From Bacteroidota bacterium (lineage in GTDB: Bacteria; Bacteroidota; Bacteroidia; UKL13-3), in contig RDYC01000331.1 in NCBI GenBank assembly GCA_004293295.1, forward strand, positions 1 through 6,355: a DNA stretch of 6,355 bases. Direction: 5' to 3'. The notes beneath the pieces were generated by a model that worked only from the letters and a program-made list of their open reading frames with translations, was not told the DNA's origin and searched no databases. A program made the position numbers and the translations under genes. The first letter of the stretch is position 1; each line of letters begins with the position of its first letter. This document shows positions 6,222 through 6,355 of the stretch, one piece after another.

Positions 6222-6355
6222 TTATGGCAATTTTATGAGTTGCCCTTTTCGTTTTACAATATTTTTATAATCCCATTGAATTTCACTTGATTTTACTAAC
6301 CAACGTTTTAAGTCCGTTGGGTCAACTTCGGCAACGTTATTCAAGTAAATGGCTG
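6222..6355 (-). CDS. C-terminal end of an unidentified protein (cut by window edge)
   Basis: On the minus strand an open frame enters at the right window edge and ends with TAA at 6224-6222. It encodes 43 visible residues, beginning AIYLNNVAEVDPTDLKRWLV and ending KRKGQLIKLP. Composition is that of a real cytoplasmic protein: balanced charges, two Trp, no low complexity. The stop is 12 bp before the SRPBCC start, typical operon spacing. I do not recognise the family from this fragment, and no function is proposed. The other minus-strand frames over the same stretch meet stops quickly, which supports this frame. Confidence 0.6.
   Translation of the reverse strand, partial: AIYLNNVAEVDPTDLKRWLVKSSEIQWDYKNIVKRKGQLIKLP

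Noticed and set aside
6228..6259. Promoter-like TAAAATTG (minus strand, 6235-6228) with a TTG (6259-6257) 21 bp further upstream of the SRPBCC gene
   Set aside because: The -7 box has a mismatch and the whole motif lies within the coding end of the upstream gene, which is only 12 bp away. Co-transcription is the simpler reading.

Overview
The window looks like a chromosomal segment of a Bacteroidota bacterium (Cytophagia, Chitinophagia, Sphingobacteriia or Flavobacteriia; the sequence does not let me go lower). The evidence is a GldN-family and a PorG/DUF6089-family protein, both components of the type IX secretion system (T9SS), which is confined to the Bacteroidetes group; two outer-membrane TonB-dependent receptors that begin with a carboxypeptidase-regulatory-like beta-sandwich; A/T-rich leaders without clear Shine-Dalgarno sites; and -7 boxes of the Bacteroidetes TAnnTTTG type. 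Base composition is moderately A+T-rich and even throughout, and I see no insertion sequence, tRNA, CRISPR or phage signature.

Layout. Positions 1-369 (minus) hold the first 123 codons of a TonB-dependent receptor that runs off the left edge. A 183-bp divergent region follows. Next come two plus-strand genes: a gldN-like gene (553-1353) and, after a 133-bp gap with its own promoter-like -7 box, a porG-like gene (1487-2341). A 119-bp convergent spacer with a GC-rich hairpin separates these from the minus-strand block. That block, in transcription order from the right edge, contains the 3' end of an unidentified gene (6355-6222); an SRPBCC/AHSA1-type protein 12 bp downstream (6209-5751); a 265-bp gap without a gene; a 177-aa membrane-anchored protein of unknown function with a TTG start (5485-4952); a 79-bp gap filled largely by a strong hairpin; and a full-length 803-aa TonB-dependent receptor (4872-2461) of the haem/siderophore-receptor type.

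How the genes work together. GldN/PorN and PorG are partners in the T9SS outer-membrane/periplasmic ring complex (PorK-PorN-PorG), so their adjacency is meaningful. The gldN gene here is not preceded by gldM, as it would be in the usual gldKLMN cluster, which suggests a relocated gene or a paralogue. The anchored protein and the full-length receptor probably form one transcription unit with an intercistronic hairpin that could set their expression ratio. The SRPBCC gene and the truncated gene upstream of it are probably a second short operon. Most of the window is ordinary Bacteroidota gene content. The parts most worth a second look are the isolated gldN-porG pair, the 13-bp intercistronic hairpin and the uncharacterised receptor-linked membrane protein.
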